Below are positions 27,859-35,380 of a DNA stretch of 49,082 nucleotides, piece after piece. Position 1 is the first letter of the stretch. Each line of letters opens with the position of its first letter. The notes beneath the pieces were generated by a model. The model saw only the letters and a list, made by a program, of their open reading frames with translations. It did no database searches and was not told the DNA's origin. The position numbers and the translations under genes are program-made. Source of the DNA: Bacteroidota bacterium (GTDB lineage: Bacteria > Bacteroidota > Bacteroidia > UKL13-3); the NCBI GenBank assembly GCA_947485745.1, contig CANKQY010000008.1:1-49082 (forward strand), in the 5' to 3' direction.

Positions 27859-27985
27859 AGTATGAACTAAACTTTTGTTTACTATAACTATAAACCTTTT
27901 ATTCAATTAACTACATATAAATTATTCATTATTAATGATTTATAAATTATTTAAAAGAGCTGATTTACTAATGTTTATTTCTATT

Positions 27986-27993
27986 TATTTTTG
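27986..27993 (+). promoter_or_regulatory. Probable -7 box for the SRPBCC gene cluster
   Basis: TATTTTTG matches TAnnTTTG 60 bases before the ATG at 28054. The -33 position holds only TTTA (27964-27967), with an 18-base spacer. Confidence 0.4.
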
Positions 27994-28053
27994 TAAAGCA
28001 AGTAAAATTGGCAGGCTTAAAACAATTCTGGCCCCTATTCTATTTATACTGAT

Positions 28054-28512
28054 ATGAAAAGTAAGACCATTAAATTCATCACGCAAATTGATCGCCCACT
28101 TCCAGAAGTTTTTGAGTTCTTTAGTAAAGCAGAAAACCTAAATAAGCTTACTCCAGACAACCTAGAATTCAAAATATTATCCCCCCTTCCTATATCAATG
28201 AAAAAGGGTCAATTAATAGATTACAGGATAAAGTTGTTTGGTATACCTTTTTCATGGAAAACGGAGATAACGGAATGGAATCCGCCTCAACAATTTGCAG
28301 ACCATCAGCTATCAGGACCTTATGTTATTTGGGATCACACGCATTCTTTTATTGAAAAAAATGGGGTAACTGAAATGACAGATACCATTATCTATGAATC
28401 TAAAGGATGGATATTTGCACCTTTTCTTCATTGGCTCTTTGTAGATCGGAATGTGAAACAGATATTTGCCTACCGAGAAAAAAGACTTAATGAACTTTTC
28501 CCAAGAAACTAA
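28054..28512 (+). CDS. SRPBCC (START-like) ligand-binding protein
   Basis: A 152-residue protein of the helix-grip SRPBCC superfamily, close to the polyketide cyclase/COQ10-like members often annotated as ligand-binding. Seen in the sequence are the opening strand RPLPEVFEFFSKAENLNKLTP, the middle stretch WNPPQQFADHQLSGPYVIWDHTHSF and the closing helix FVDRNVKQIFAYREKRL. There is no signal peptide. The ligand is unknown; a hydrophobic one is usual for the fold. The following zinc-ribbon gene starts inside its last 23 bases, so the two are co-translated. Confidence 0.85.
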   Translation: MKSKTIKFITQIDRPLPEVFEFFSKAENLNKLTPDNLEFKILSPLPISMKKGQLIDYRIKLFGIPFSWKTEITEWNPPQQFADHQLSGPYVIWDHTHSFIEKNGVTEMTDTIIYESKGWIFAPFLHWLFVDRNVKQIFAYREKRLNELFPRN

Positions 28513-28792
28513 ATCAATTAAAAAATGTGAACACTGTCAGGATTGGACTGACGGGGAGAAAGCATTTTGCATCCATTGTGGTGAAATTTTAGATAGGAAA
28601 TACCGCGAAGAAAGGGCTCAATTGGAGGTTGAGCAAAAAGAAGGCACACCTCTTATGAAGTGGGTTAAACTGAGGCAATCAAACGACAGTAAGTTATGGT
28701 ATTTTGCAGAAAAAGCCATGCAAAGCGGCCAATTGGTTATGGTTGTATTCTTTATTATTATCATTACCATTTTGGCAATTATGCCAGGATAA
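28490..28792 (+). CDS. Zinc-ribbon protein with C-terminal membrane anchor
   Basis: A 100-residue protein, assuming the ATG at 28490; a longer frame from 28466 would overlap the SRPBCC gene more. Near the N-terminus CEHC and CIHC, 14 residues apart, form a zinc ribbon (about residues 13-34). A charged middle follows, and residues 80-98 are a hydrophobic helix ending at the C-terminus. The likely topology is a cytoplasmic ribbon tail-anchored in the membrane. No function is recognised. Confidence 0.72.
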   Translation: MNFSQETKSIKKCEHCQDWTDGEKAFCIHCGEILDRKYREERAQLEVEQKEGTPLMKWVKLRQSNDSKLWYFAEKAMQSGQLVMVVFFIIIITILAIMPG

Positions 28793-28793
28793 T

Positions 28794-29147
28794 ATGAATA
28801 AGTTTGCTTATTGGTTGGTGGTTTTGGCCTTCATATTTGATAAGTTCATTCAAAGTACCAACTATTCGCCAAAATGGGTAAATAGTTATTTAGATGATTT
28901 TTTACTTATTCCCATTTTTTTAGGTTCGGCCTTAATTGTTCAACAAACCATTGTTTTTGGTCAATTTTCATTTAAAAATAGCCAAATTTTTGCAACATGG
29001 CTGGTTTTTTCAATATTGTTTGAATTCATTTTCCCAAAACTCACGAGCGCTTATGTTGCTGATTTTTGGGATATTTTGGCTTATGGTTTAGGCGTAATCT
29101 ATTTTGCAGTATTTCTTAATTATCCTGCAAAAAAAGCCAGTTCATAA
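28794..29147 (+). CDS. Small integral membrane protein
   Basis: A 117-residue protein starting at the ATG at 28794, one base after the previous stop; the frame extends upstream but only within the zinc-ribbon gene. It has four hydrophobic segments and the conserved-looking NSYLDDFLLIPIFLGSA and FEFIFPKLTSAYVADFWDILAYGLG. Similar small Bacteroidota proteins are sometimes labelled magnesium citrate secondary transporter, a name I consider unsupported at this size. The last 28 bases overlap the convergent epimerase gene. Confidence 0.72.
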   Translation: MNKFAYWLVVLAFIFDKFIQSTNYSPKWVNSYLDDFLLIPIFLGSALIVQQTIVFGQFSFKNSQIFATWLVFSILFEFIFPKLTSAYVADFWDILAYGLGVIYFAVFLNYPAKKASS

Positions 29148-29995
29148 TCAAAACTGAGCGTTTCATTTGCAGTAACACATTGAATCCCTTCTTTGGCGCT
29201 GATTTCCCCTTCAAAGCCTATCTTATCTGCAATTCCTTGCCAAGGCTCCAAACATAAAAATGCTTCCTGACCAACTTTGGTCCAAATGCCCATAAAAGGA
29301 AATCCTTCAAAATTTAATTTTATTGCGTAATTATTTTCGGTCTGAACCAATTTTAACCAAGAGCTTTTTAAATCTTTGAATACTATCGCATCCTTCAAAA
29401 AAAGCTGGTTCGACAAGGGTAAAATTGTTTGGTTCAAACCAATGATTTCTGTTTTTTCGTTTAAAAGTCCATCCGATAGTAAATGTCGGACTAAATTTTC
29501 TGGCTTTTCAAATTCAATAAAATATTGATCTAATTGAGGGATTGGCAGCTTAAAACCTGGATGAGCACCTACAGAAAAATACAAGTTTTCCTCGCTCAAA
29601 TTGTAAACACAATAAGTAATCTTTAAGGAATTACCAGTTAATTGATAAGTGATAAAAAACCTATACTGATAAGGATATTTAGCGAGTGAGACATCGTTAG
29701 ATTCAAGCATAAACTTCATCAAATCGCCATAAACTTCTATTGGTTCAAACACCAAATCTCTGGCAAATCCATGTTGATTCATTTCAAAATGTTTGCCATT
29801 TATTTTGATCGTATTGTTGTTTAACTTCCCTACAATTGGAAATAATACAGGTGCGTGCCTGTTCCAAACAGATGGGTTTGCATCCCATATAAATTCAAAT
29901 CCAGTTTTTTTATCTTTAACCGAAATCAGTTCGGCGCCTTTTGCTGAAATTGTAACACTTAATGCTTCTGATTGAATATTATATTGATTGTTCAT
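29120..29995 (-). CDS. Aldose 1-epimerase family protein (LacX-like)
   Basis: A 291-residue galactose-mutarotase-like beta-sandwich protein. It has the catalytic-region VGAHPGFKLPI (about residues 150-160), which supplies the general-acid histidine, and LCLEPWQGIADK with the general-base glutamate near residue 257. MNQHGFARDLVFEP is another family block. It belongs with the LacX-like branch rather than classical GalM, and its sugar substrate is not known. A single gene; one iterated palindrome (29431) lies in it. Confidence 0.88.
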   Translation of the reverse strand: MNNQYNIQSEALSVTISAKGAELISVKDKKTGFEFIWDANPSVWNRHAPVLFPIVGKLNNNTIKINGKHFEMNQHGFARDLVFEPIEVYGDLMKFMLESNDVSLAKYPYQYRFFITYQLTGNSLKITYCVYNLSEENLYFSVGAHPGFKLPIPQLDQYFIEFEKPENLVRHLLSDGLLNEKTEIIGLNQTILPLSNQLFLKDAIVFKDLKSSWLKLVQTENNYAIKLNFEGFPFMGIWTKVGQEAFLCLEPWQGIADKIGFEGEISAKEGIQCVTANETLSFDYELAFFAG

Positions 29996-30099
29996 TGATC
30001 ATTAAATAGTTTACTAAATTAGAATTTATCTTATTGAAGGGAGGAAAATGTTTTAAACAATAAAATTGAGTGATATCAAAAAATTATAAATAATATTAT

Positions 30100-30131
30100 T
30101 TTGGCAAATTCAGCTTTTTGCGGGATATTTG
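30100..30131 (+). promoter_or_regulatory. Promoter of tRNA-Leu
   Basis: TTTG (30100-30103), a 20-base spacer and GATATTTG (30124-30131, one base off TAnnTTTG) have the same geometry as the promoter at 3167. Transcription would start only a few bases before the mature tRNA 5' end at 30141. Confidence 0.65.
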
Positions 30132-30140
30132 TCCTCTCTA

Positions 30141-30224
30141 GCCGTGGTGGTGAAATTGGTAGACACGCCACCTTGAGGGGGTGGTGCTCGCAAGGGTATA
30201 GGAGTTCGAGTCTCCTTCACGGCA
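30141..30224 (+). tRNA. tRNA-Leu (anticodon GAG)
   Basis: A complete cloverleaf with a long variable arm can be drawn. The acceptor arm is GCCGTGG (30141-30147) with TCACGGC (30217-30223) and discriminator A. The D-arm includes AAATTGGTAGAC. The anticodon stem CCACC/GGTGG encloses the loop TTGAGGG, giving GAG, which reads CUC and CUU leucine codons. The variable arm is TGCTCGCAAGGGTA and the T-arm GGAGTTCGAGTCTCC. The 3' CCA is not encoded (CTA follows). Confidence 0.97.
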
Positions 30225-30226
30225 CT

Positions 30227-30257
30227 AAAGGTTCTGCATTAGCAGTACCTTTTTTTA
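30227..30257 (+). terminator. Terminator of tRNA-Leu
   Basis: AAAGGTTCTGC and GCAGTACCTTT pair around ATTA with one T-T mismatch, followed by a T run, directly after the tRNA. Confidence 0.8.
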
Positions 30258-30311
30258 TGCCAAAAATCTACTTTAAGCAGATTAAGTTCAAAGGCTGTTC
30301 CAAAAGGCATA

Positions 30312-30341
30312 AAAAAAGCCGTTGATTTTCAACGGCTTTCT
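30312..30341 (-). terminator. Terminator of the 46-residue basic protein gene
   Basis: Perfect arms AAAGCCGTTGA and TCAACGGCTTT enclose a 3-base loop. On the minus strand the hairpin is followed by seven T. It lies about 20 bases beyond the stop at 30360. Confidence 0.85.
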
Positions 30342-30359
30342 AATTTCATGTAAGAAGAA

Positions 30360-30500
30360 TTAATCTTCTAAAATAACAGTACGCTGAGCGTTTGGTGATT
30401 TAATTTTTACCAACTGAGTATTTACTTTAATTCCAATTTTACGCAAAACGGAAGCAGTTTTATTTCTTCTACCTTTTCTTTTCAAACGAGTGGTTGCCAT
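30360..30500 (-). CDS. 46-residue basic protein, candidate ribosome-associated
   Basis: A small frame missed by a 60-residue cut-off. It starts MATTRLKRKGRRNKTASVL and ends QRTVILED. The N-terminal third is very rich in Lys and Arg, as in small ribosomal proteins. It has a start ATG at 30500, a strong terminator right after the stop, and no overlap with other genes except for sharing the gap between the tRNA and speA. The N-terminal TRLKRKGRRNK pattern resembles a short protein I have seen across Bacteroidota with no assigned function. A ribosomal role is inference, for example as a candidate for the Bacteroidota-specific bL38 whose sequence I cannot compare here. Confidence 0.75.
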   Translation of the reverse strand: MATTRLKRKGRRNKTASVLRKIGIKVNTQLVKIKSPNAQRTVILED

Positions 30501-30545
30501 AATTTTAATTTTGTGCAAATATATAACTTTTCTTCTTTTAACAAA

Positions 30546-31952
30546 TTAATAACCTAAAATATTTAACATACTTTCTTGGTTCTGTTCCTCTGCAAAAACT
30601 TTTGAAACAATATTTCCTTCCTCGTCCTTATCAATTAAAATATGTTTAGGGGCAGGAATTAAGCAATGCTGAATGCCTCCATAGCCTCCCAGGCTTTCTT
30701 GGTAGGCGCCAGTATGAAAGAAACCCATGTGCAAAACCTCATCTTCTGCATATTTAGGCATAAAAACTTGGTTGGTATTGGTATCTGAATTGTAAAAATC
30801 CTGACTATCACAAGTTAATCCACCTAGATTGATTCGCTGAAACTCTTTGTCCCAGTTGTTTACTGCCAACATAATGAACTTTTGCCCAATCCCCCAAGTA
30901 TCTGGTAGTGTGGTAATAAATGAACTATTAATCATGTACCAAAGTTCCTTATCATTTTGCTCTTTTTGTCCAATAATTGAATACAACATTCCACCACTTT
31001 CACCAACAGTAAATGAGCCAAATTCTGTAAATAAATTAGGAACTGGCACTCCCCTGTTTTCGCAGATTGCTTTTATGTAATAAACAATTTGATCAATCAT
31101 GTAAGCATAATCAAATTCCACTCCTAAAGAAGTGTATATTGGCATACCTCCTCCTATATCTAGGGTTTCAAGTTCGGGGCAAACCTCTTTCACATCGCAA
31201 TAAACATTGACCAATCTTGTTAATTCACTCCAAAAAAAGGTAGTATCTCTAATGCCCGAATTCACAAAAAAATGCAACATTTTTAACCTAAAATTAGGAT
31301 GATCCTTAATTTTGGTTTCATATAAGTTGATGATTTTCTTGTAACTCATGCCTAACCTAGAGGTGTAAACCAAGAAATTGGGCTCCTCTTCTGTAGCTAT
31401 TCTGATTCCTAAATTTGTTGGTTTTTTGGCGTATTTATTGATTAAATCAAGTTCATCGGGGTTATCTAACACACAAACTAGGTTTTCAAAACCATCATCC
31501 ACCAATTTGGCCATGTTTTGGGCATATTGCTCAGTTTTATAACCATTGCAAACAATGTACTGATCTTTTTTAAAAGCACCGCGCTTATTTAAAACAGAAA
31601 TGATCGATAAATCAAAGGCAGAGCTAGTTTCCAAATCAACTCCACTTTTTAAAACCTGGTCCATAATAAAACTAAAATGGGAGCTCTTGGTGCAATAACA
31701 ATAATTGTAATTTCCTTGGTAATTATATTTCTCAAATGCCCTAGCAAATAGGTCTCTCGCCTTTTCAATTTGGGAGTTAATTTTTGGCAAATAGGTGAAC
31801 TTTAAGGGCGTGCCATATTGATTGATCAATTCAACCAAGTTCACACCATTAAAATGTAATTGATGATCAATCACCTCAAATCCATGTCTAGGAAAGAAAA
31901 AGGTTTGATGAATTAGGTCGGTATACCTGTTTTTTATATTTAAAGTTGTCAA
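30546..31952 (-). CDS. speA: Arginine decarboxylase, fold-III PLP enzyme of Bacteroidota type
   Basis: Predicted to decarboxylate arginine to agmatine, the first step of the agmatine route to putrescine. This is a PLP enzyme of the alanine-racemase fold with 468 residues. The PLP lysine is probably K89 in YCYCTKSSHF. The phosphate-binding glycines lie in LDIGGGMPIYT, the C-terminal active-site cysteine/aspartate in GGLTCDSQD, and a closing HTGAYQESLGGYGG motif follows. The only usable start is TTG at 31952. Diaminopimelate or carboxynorspermidine decarboxylase are alternatives, but the length and blocks fit the Bacteroidota arginine enzyme. It is divergent from an arginase-type gene. Confidence 0.78.
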   Translation of the reverse strand: MTTLNIKNRYTDLIHQTFFFPRHGFEVIDHQLHFNGVNLVELINQYGTPLKFTYLPKINSQIEKARDLFARAFEKYNYQGNYNYCYCTKSSHFSFIMDQVLKSGVDLETSSAFDLSIISVLNKRGAFKKDQYIVCNGYKTEQYAQNMAKLVDDGFENLVCVLDNPDELDLINKYAKKPTNLGIRIATEEEPNFLVYTSRLGMSYKKIINLYETKIKDHPNFRLKMLHFFVNSGIRDTTFFWSELTRLVNVYCDVKEVCPELETLDIGGGMPIYTSLGVEFDYAYMIDQIVYYIKAICENRGVPVPNLFTEFGSFTVGESGGMLYSIIGQKEQNDKELWYMINSSFITTLPDTWGIGQKFIMLAVNNWDKEFQRINLGGLTCDSQDFYNSDTNTNQVFMPKYAEDEVLHMGFFHTGAYQESLGGYGGIQHCLIPAPKHILIDKDEEGNIVSKVFAEEQNQESMLNILGY

Positions 31953-32052
31953 GGTTCAAAAATTTGCACAATTTTAATGAAACGAAAAGGTTATTTTATA
32001 TTAAAAATAATGTTTTTTTCAGTAGCAATTTTACTTCTAAGTTTAAAGTTGA

Positions 32053-32084
32053 GTTGATGTGCTCAAACCTTTCACCTATATTTG
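32053..32084 (+). promoter_or_regulatory. Promoter of the arginase-type gene, fixing its start
   Basis: GTTG (32053-32056), 20 bases, then TATATTTG (32077-32084), a full TAnnTTTG match. A transcript starting near 32090 would exclude the GTG at 32059 and leave the GTG at 32110 as the start. Confidence 0.7.
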
Positions 32085-32109
32085 CCACTATACCGTCTTT
32101 GGAGGTTTT

Positions 32110-33051
32110 GTGAAAAATGTAAAAATTGTTACGATTGAATCAGATTTTGGTGCTGGAAAAAAAGGGGCGAAATTAGGTCCCCAAGCGTTGTTAAAAGAAT
32201 TGCCAATTGCTCTTTTAAAAAATATACCCGTAGAAGTGATTAATACTTCCTATCAGCCTTTGAACAATGAATCTGTATTTGCATTAAACTTTGACGCAGT
32301 GCTTTATACAGAAAATAAGGCCATAGAAATCATTGAAAATATATTTAATGAAGGGGATATTCCTTTTGTAATTAGCGGGGATCACAGCAATGGTTTAGCA
32401 GCAATTAGCGCCTATAAGAATTGTTTCCCTGAAAATAGACTGGGAGTTATTTGGATAGATGCACATGCAGATTTGCACACACCTTATACCTCTCCAAGTG
32501 GCAATATACATGGTATGCCTTTAGCTGCAGCTTTAGGCCTAACAAATCAGTTAAACACCAAAAATACGGTTGATAAAGAAACCATTTTAAAATGGAGAGA
32601 AATGATTGAATTAGGCTCAAAAAATATTAGTCCAAAATTGTTGCCCACCGATTTAGTATTTATAGATTTGAGAGATTTGGAGGATGAGGAAATTAATGGC
32701 TTGGCTGTTTTAAACATCAAACATTATACGCCTATAAACAGAAAAGCTATCGGTACTAATAACATTATCGAGGAAACAATTCAACACTTGTCGCATTGCC
32801 ACCATATCCTTGTATCATTTGATGTTGACAGCCTTGATCCAAATATTTCCTCTGGCACTGGCACACCGGTTCCGGACGGACTTACCAAGGAAGATGCCAT
32901 TGAATTATTAAGTGCTTTTCTGAAATTGCCAAACCTTTGCGCTTTTGAGATAACAGAAATAAATCCAATTCTAGATAGGTTTAAACCAATGGAAATTGAA
33001 GCAGCAAATATCATTGAAACTTGCTTTAAAAATGCTAACTTTATTAACTAA
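32110..33051 (+). CDS. Arginase-type ureohydrolase
   Basis: A manganese ureohydrolase of 313 residues that probably hydrolyses arginine to ornithine and urea. The metal ligands are in SGDHSNGL, WIDAHADLHTPYT and SFDVDSLDPNISSGTGTPVP. The stretch SPSGNIHGMPLAAALG is typical of arginases rather than agmatinases. I start it at GTG 32110 (KNVKIVTIESDFGAGKKGA); the frame reaches GTG 32059, but a promoter lies between the two. It is divergent from arginine decarboxylase, so two enzymes competing for arginine share one control region. Formiminoglutamase is a less likely alternative. The end overlaps the convergent acyl-CoA reductase gene by eight bases. Confidence 0.85.
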   Translation: MKNVKIVTIESDFGAGKKGAKLGPQALLKELPIALLKNIPVEVINTSYQPLNNESVFALNFDAVLYTENKAIEIIENIFNEGDIPFVISGDHSNGLAAISAYKNCFPENRLGVIWIDAHADLHTPYTSPSGNIHGMPLAAALGLTNQLNTKNTVDKETILKWREMIELGSKNISPKLLPTDLVFIDLRDLEDEEINGLAVLNIKHYTPINRKAIGTNNIIEETIQHLSHCHHILVSFDVDSLDPNISSGTGTPVPDGLTKEDAIELLSAFLKLPNLCAFEITEINPILDRFKPMEIEAANIIETCFKNANFIN

Positions 33052-34057
33052 TTGAAGTTACAAAAGCGATAGTATCTGCCCCATCTGCATAATCCCACAA
33101 CGCTGGTTGTTGAGATTTACCAAAAGGAATGTATCCCTTATTTTGGTCTGATCCAACCACACATTGAATTTGATTAAGATGATTTTCCATATAGGATTGA
33201 ATATCCTCTTGTGAATCATAAAACTGAAACATCAAAACACTTAATGGCGATGAAAGTGAGTTATCTTGCTTTACAATTAAAAAGCCATTATCGAGATGAA
33301 GGTCTTGGTTCATTAAAAATAATGCCTTGTGATAAGTATAATTATTGGCATATTTATTATGGTTAATTACCTCCTTATAACGCTCAAATGCCAGGAAAAT
33401 TGGCTCCAAATTAAATCCATGTGGTAGCAATAGTTTTGAAACATTTCGGCAGCCCATACCAAAATACATAAACACATCATCGGCCAATAAATCTAATTCT
33501 TCAGGTGTTTCTTCGCCGGTTAAAATTGCTAAACTATTCCTGTTTTTGCGAAGTAAACTTGGCTTGTCTTTAAAATAATATTCAAAATACCTGTGACTAT
33601 TATTACTGCCAGTAGCAATTACGGCATCAAAATTTTTCATTTGACGATCCTCTGCAAACCTAATAAAATTGGCCATTTCTGGGTTTATTTCAATGATTTG
33701 TGAGATTATCCATTCCATTAATTTTGTATCATCACTACTTGGTTTAACTAAGGCAATGTTTCCGGTTATTAAAACACTTAATAAATCATGGAAACCTACC
33801 AAAGGAATATTGCCAGCCATGATAATAGCAACTGTTTTGGAGTTGGTTTGATATAAATTTGGATAAGCTTTTAGCCATTTTTCTAAGTTTTCTTTGGTTA
33901 AAAGTTTTGCCCAAGCATAAAATGACTTTAATTGCATGTCTATGGTAAACCAATTGTTAAAAAGGTAAGCCTGCTGTAAAAGAGGGGTTTCCGCATTTAG
34001 TTGGCGAAATTTGTCTCCTAATTTTGAAAATAACTCTACTCTTTGTGAATAATTCAT
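33044..34057 (-). CDS. LuxC-like acyl-CoA reductase
   Basis: A 337-residue member of the acyl-CoA reductase LuxC family (PF05893), an aldehyde dehydrogenase-fold enzyme that reduces fatty acyl groups to aldehydes. It has the nucleotide-binding region IIMAGNIPLVGFHDLLSVL, KPSSDDTKL, the VIATGSNNSHRYFEYYF stretch and the catalytic cysteine C203 in YFGMGCRNVSKLLLP. There are no lux genes nearby. The gene is divergent from a dicluster ferredoxin with 83 bases between them. The function in non-luminous Bacteroidota is not established. Confidence 0.9.
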   Translation of the reverse strand: MNYSQRVELFSKLGDKFRQLNAETPLLQQAYLFNNWFTIDMQLKSFYAWAKLLTKENLEKWLKAYPNLYQTNSKTVAIIMAGNIPLVGFHDLLSVLITGNIALVKPSSDDTKLMEWIISQIIEINPEMANFIRFAEDRQMKNFDAVIATGSNNSHRYFEYYFKDKPSLLRKNRNSLAILTGEETPEELDLLADDVFMYFGMGCRNVSKLLLPHGFNLEPIFLAFERYKEVINHNKYANNYTYHKALFLMNQDLHLDNGFLIVKQDNSLSSPLSVLMFQFYDSQEDIQSYMENHLNQIQCVVGSDQNKGYIPFGKSQQPALWDYADGADTIAFVTSIS

Positions 34058-34140
34058 ACAATTTAGACTGATTCTATTTTTTTGAAAGCGTCAACAAAAC
34101 TAAACTTGCAGTTGTTATCATCCTATAAAAATTTTAAATT

Positions 34141-34485
34141 ATGGCTATTATTATAACCGACGAATGTATTAATTGCGGAGCTTGTGAACCTGAGTGCCCA
34201 AATAACGCAATTTATGAAGCTGGAGCTGAATGGGCTTGGGCAGATGGAAACAACCTTAGCGGTGCATTATCAATCAATGGCGATTCTGTAGATGTGAGTA
34301 AAAGACAATCTCCAGTATCTGAAGACACCTATTATATTGTTAGCGACAAATGCACAGAATGTGTAGGTTTCCACGAGGAACCACAGTGTGCTGCTGTTTG
34401 TCCCGTAGATTGCTGTGTATCAGATCCAGATCACGTTGAATCAAAAGACGTGTTGCTAGAAAAGAAAAACAGAATGCATGCTTAA
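34141..34485 (+). CDS. Ferredoxin with two 4Fe-4S clusters
   Basis: A 114-residue electron carrier. The first cluster motif is [15 protein letters not shown] near the N-terminus. The second is spread as [13 protein letters not shown] with [10 protein letters not shown], an eight-residue insertion between the cysteines as in Azotobacter/Allochromatium-type 2[4Fe-4S] ferredoxins. The 40 residues between the clusters are acidic. It is cytoplasmic and monocistronic with a strong terminator. The redox partner is unknown; the divergent acyl-CoA reductase is a positional candidate only. Confidence 0.93.
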   Translation: MAIIITDECINCGACEPECPNNAIYEAGAEWAWADGNNLSGALSINGDSVDVSKRQSPVSEDTYYIVSDKCTECVGFHEEPQCAAVCPVDCCVSDPDHVESKDVLLEKKNRMHA

Positions 34486-34524
34486 AAAAAATAACCCCTT
34501 CCAAAAAAGAAGGGGTTATTTTTT
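34485..34524. terminator. Bidirectional terminator after the ferredoxin
   Basis: AAAATAACCCCTTC and GAAGGGGTTATTTT form a perfect stem around a short A-rich loop, with A and T runs on both sides. It serves the ferredoxin gene and the convergent SRAP gene. Confidence 0.85.
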
Positions 34525-34540
34525 AAATCAAATTTTTAGA

Positions 34541-35293
34541 TCAGGAAAATAGGTTTAATGGTTTTTGGTAATTAAAAGGCTTTAATACTTCAGGTACATT
34601 ACTTTGTTCTTTTTTGGATGTAATTAGCCTTGAAATTGTCCAGGTTTCTATTAAGCTATCTTCTATTGGCTGCATCATTTCTTTTAAATTTAGAATAGTC
34701 GCATTGGAATCTATCCATTGATTTTGTTGGTCTTTTGATAGAATAAGGGGCATCCGTTTTTTTGTATTATGGATTTGTGCCATAGTTTTATTTGCTTCTG
34801 TGGTGAGCATTGAAAATGTTTTATACTGGGTATCCTCAACTTCATTTTTCCAATAATCATAAATTCCTGCTATAGCAAAAATGGGAGCATCTTTTACATG
34901 AATATAATAGGGTATTTTGGTTTTATTGTCGACTTGCATCCATTCAAAAAAGCCGGTTGCTAATACCAGGCAACGTTGTTGTAATATGGGTATTTTAAAA
35001 GATGGTTTTTCAAAAACAGTTTCAGATTTGGCATTTAAGGTAATAGAACGTATTTCTTGAGCATTTCTATTATCAGTTGCCCAATTTGGTATCAAACCCC
35101 ACTTAAACATTTGTATGTAATTAGGCAATTCATTTGTAATAACTGGTAATGAGGGATAATCAAATCCATTTAAATGAAAGCCAACTATATCATTGGGATT
35201 ATAAAATGTAGGAAACAAATCACCTAAAAACGGTCGTTCATATTCCTCTTCCAATTGTTTATACGTTGTACCTACTGAGGCATGATAGCACAT
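34541..35293 (-). CDS. SOS response-associated peptidase (SRAP/HMCES/YedK family)
   Basis: A 250-residue DNA-repair protein that forms a covalent thiazolidine link with abasic sites in single-stranded DNA. The essential cysteine is residue 2 (MCYHASVG), exposed after Met removal, which also fixes the start. The conserved Glu is in ATGFFEWMQ and the active-site His in IHNTKKRMPLIL; NPRSETV appears as LNAKSETVFEKPSF. The gene stands alone and no LexA box was sought. Confidence 0.93.
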   Translation of the reverse strand: MCYHASVGTTYKQLEEEYERPFLGDLFPTFYNPNDIVGFHLNGFDYPSLPVITNELPNYIQMFKWGLIPNWATDNRNAQEIRSITLNAKSETVFEKPSFKIPILQQRCLVLATGFFEWMQVDNKTKIPYYIHVKDAPIFAIAGIYDYWKNEVEDTQYKTFSMLTTEANKTMAQIHNTKKRMPLILSKDQQNQWIDSNATILNLKEMMQPIEDSLIETWTISRLITSKKEQSNVPEVLKPFNYQKPLNLFS

Positions 35294-35380
35294 ATTTTGA
35301 TTATTTAATGGGATAAAACATTTTATTCTGCTATCAATATTAGCACTAATTAAAAAAATAAAGAATTATAATTGCATTAG

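Noticed and set aside
27806-27860. Repeats before the XRE gene considered as a CRISPR-like array
   Set aside because: Units are only about 12 bases, with short spacers and no cas genes; operator sites fit better.
30101-30325. 74-residue frame across the tRNA-Leu region
   Set aside because: It is read straight through the tRNA and its terminator; the RNA gene explains the sequence.
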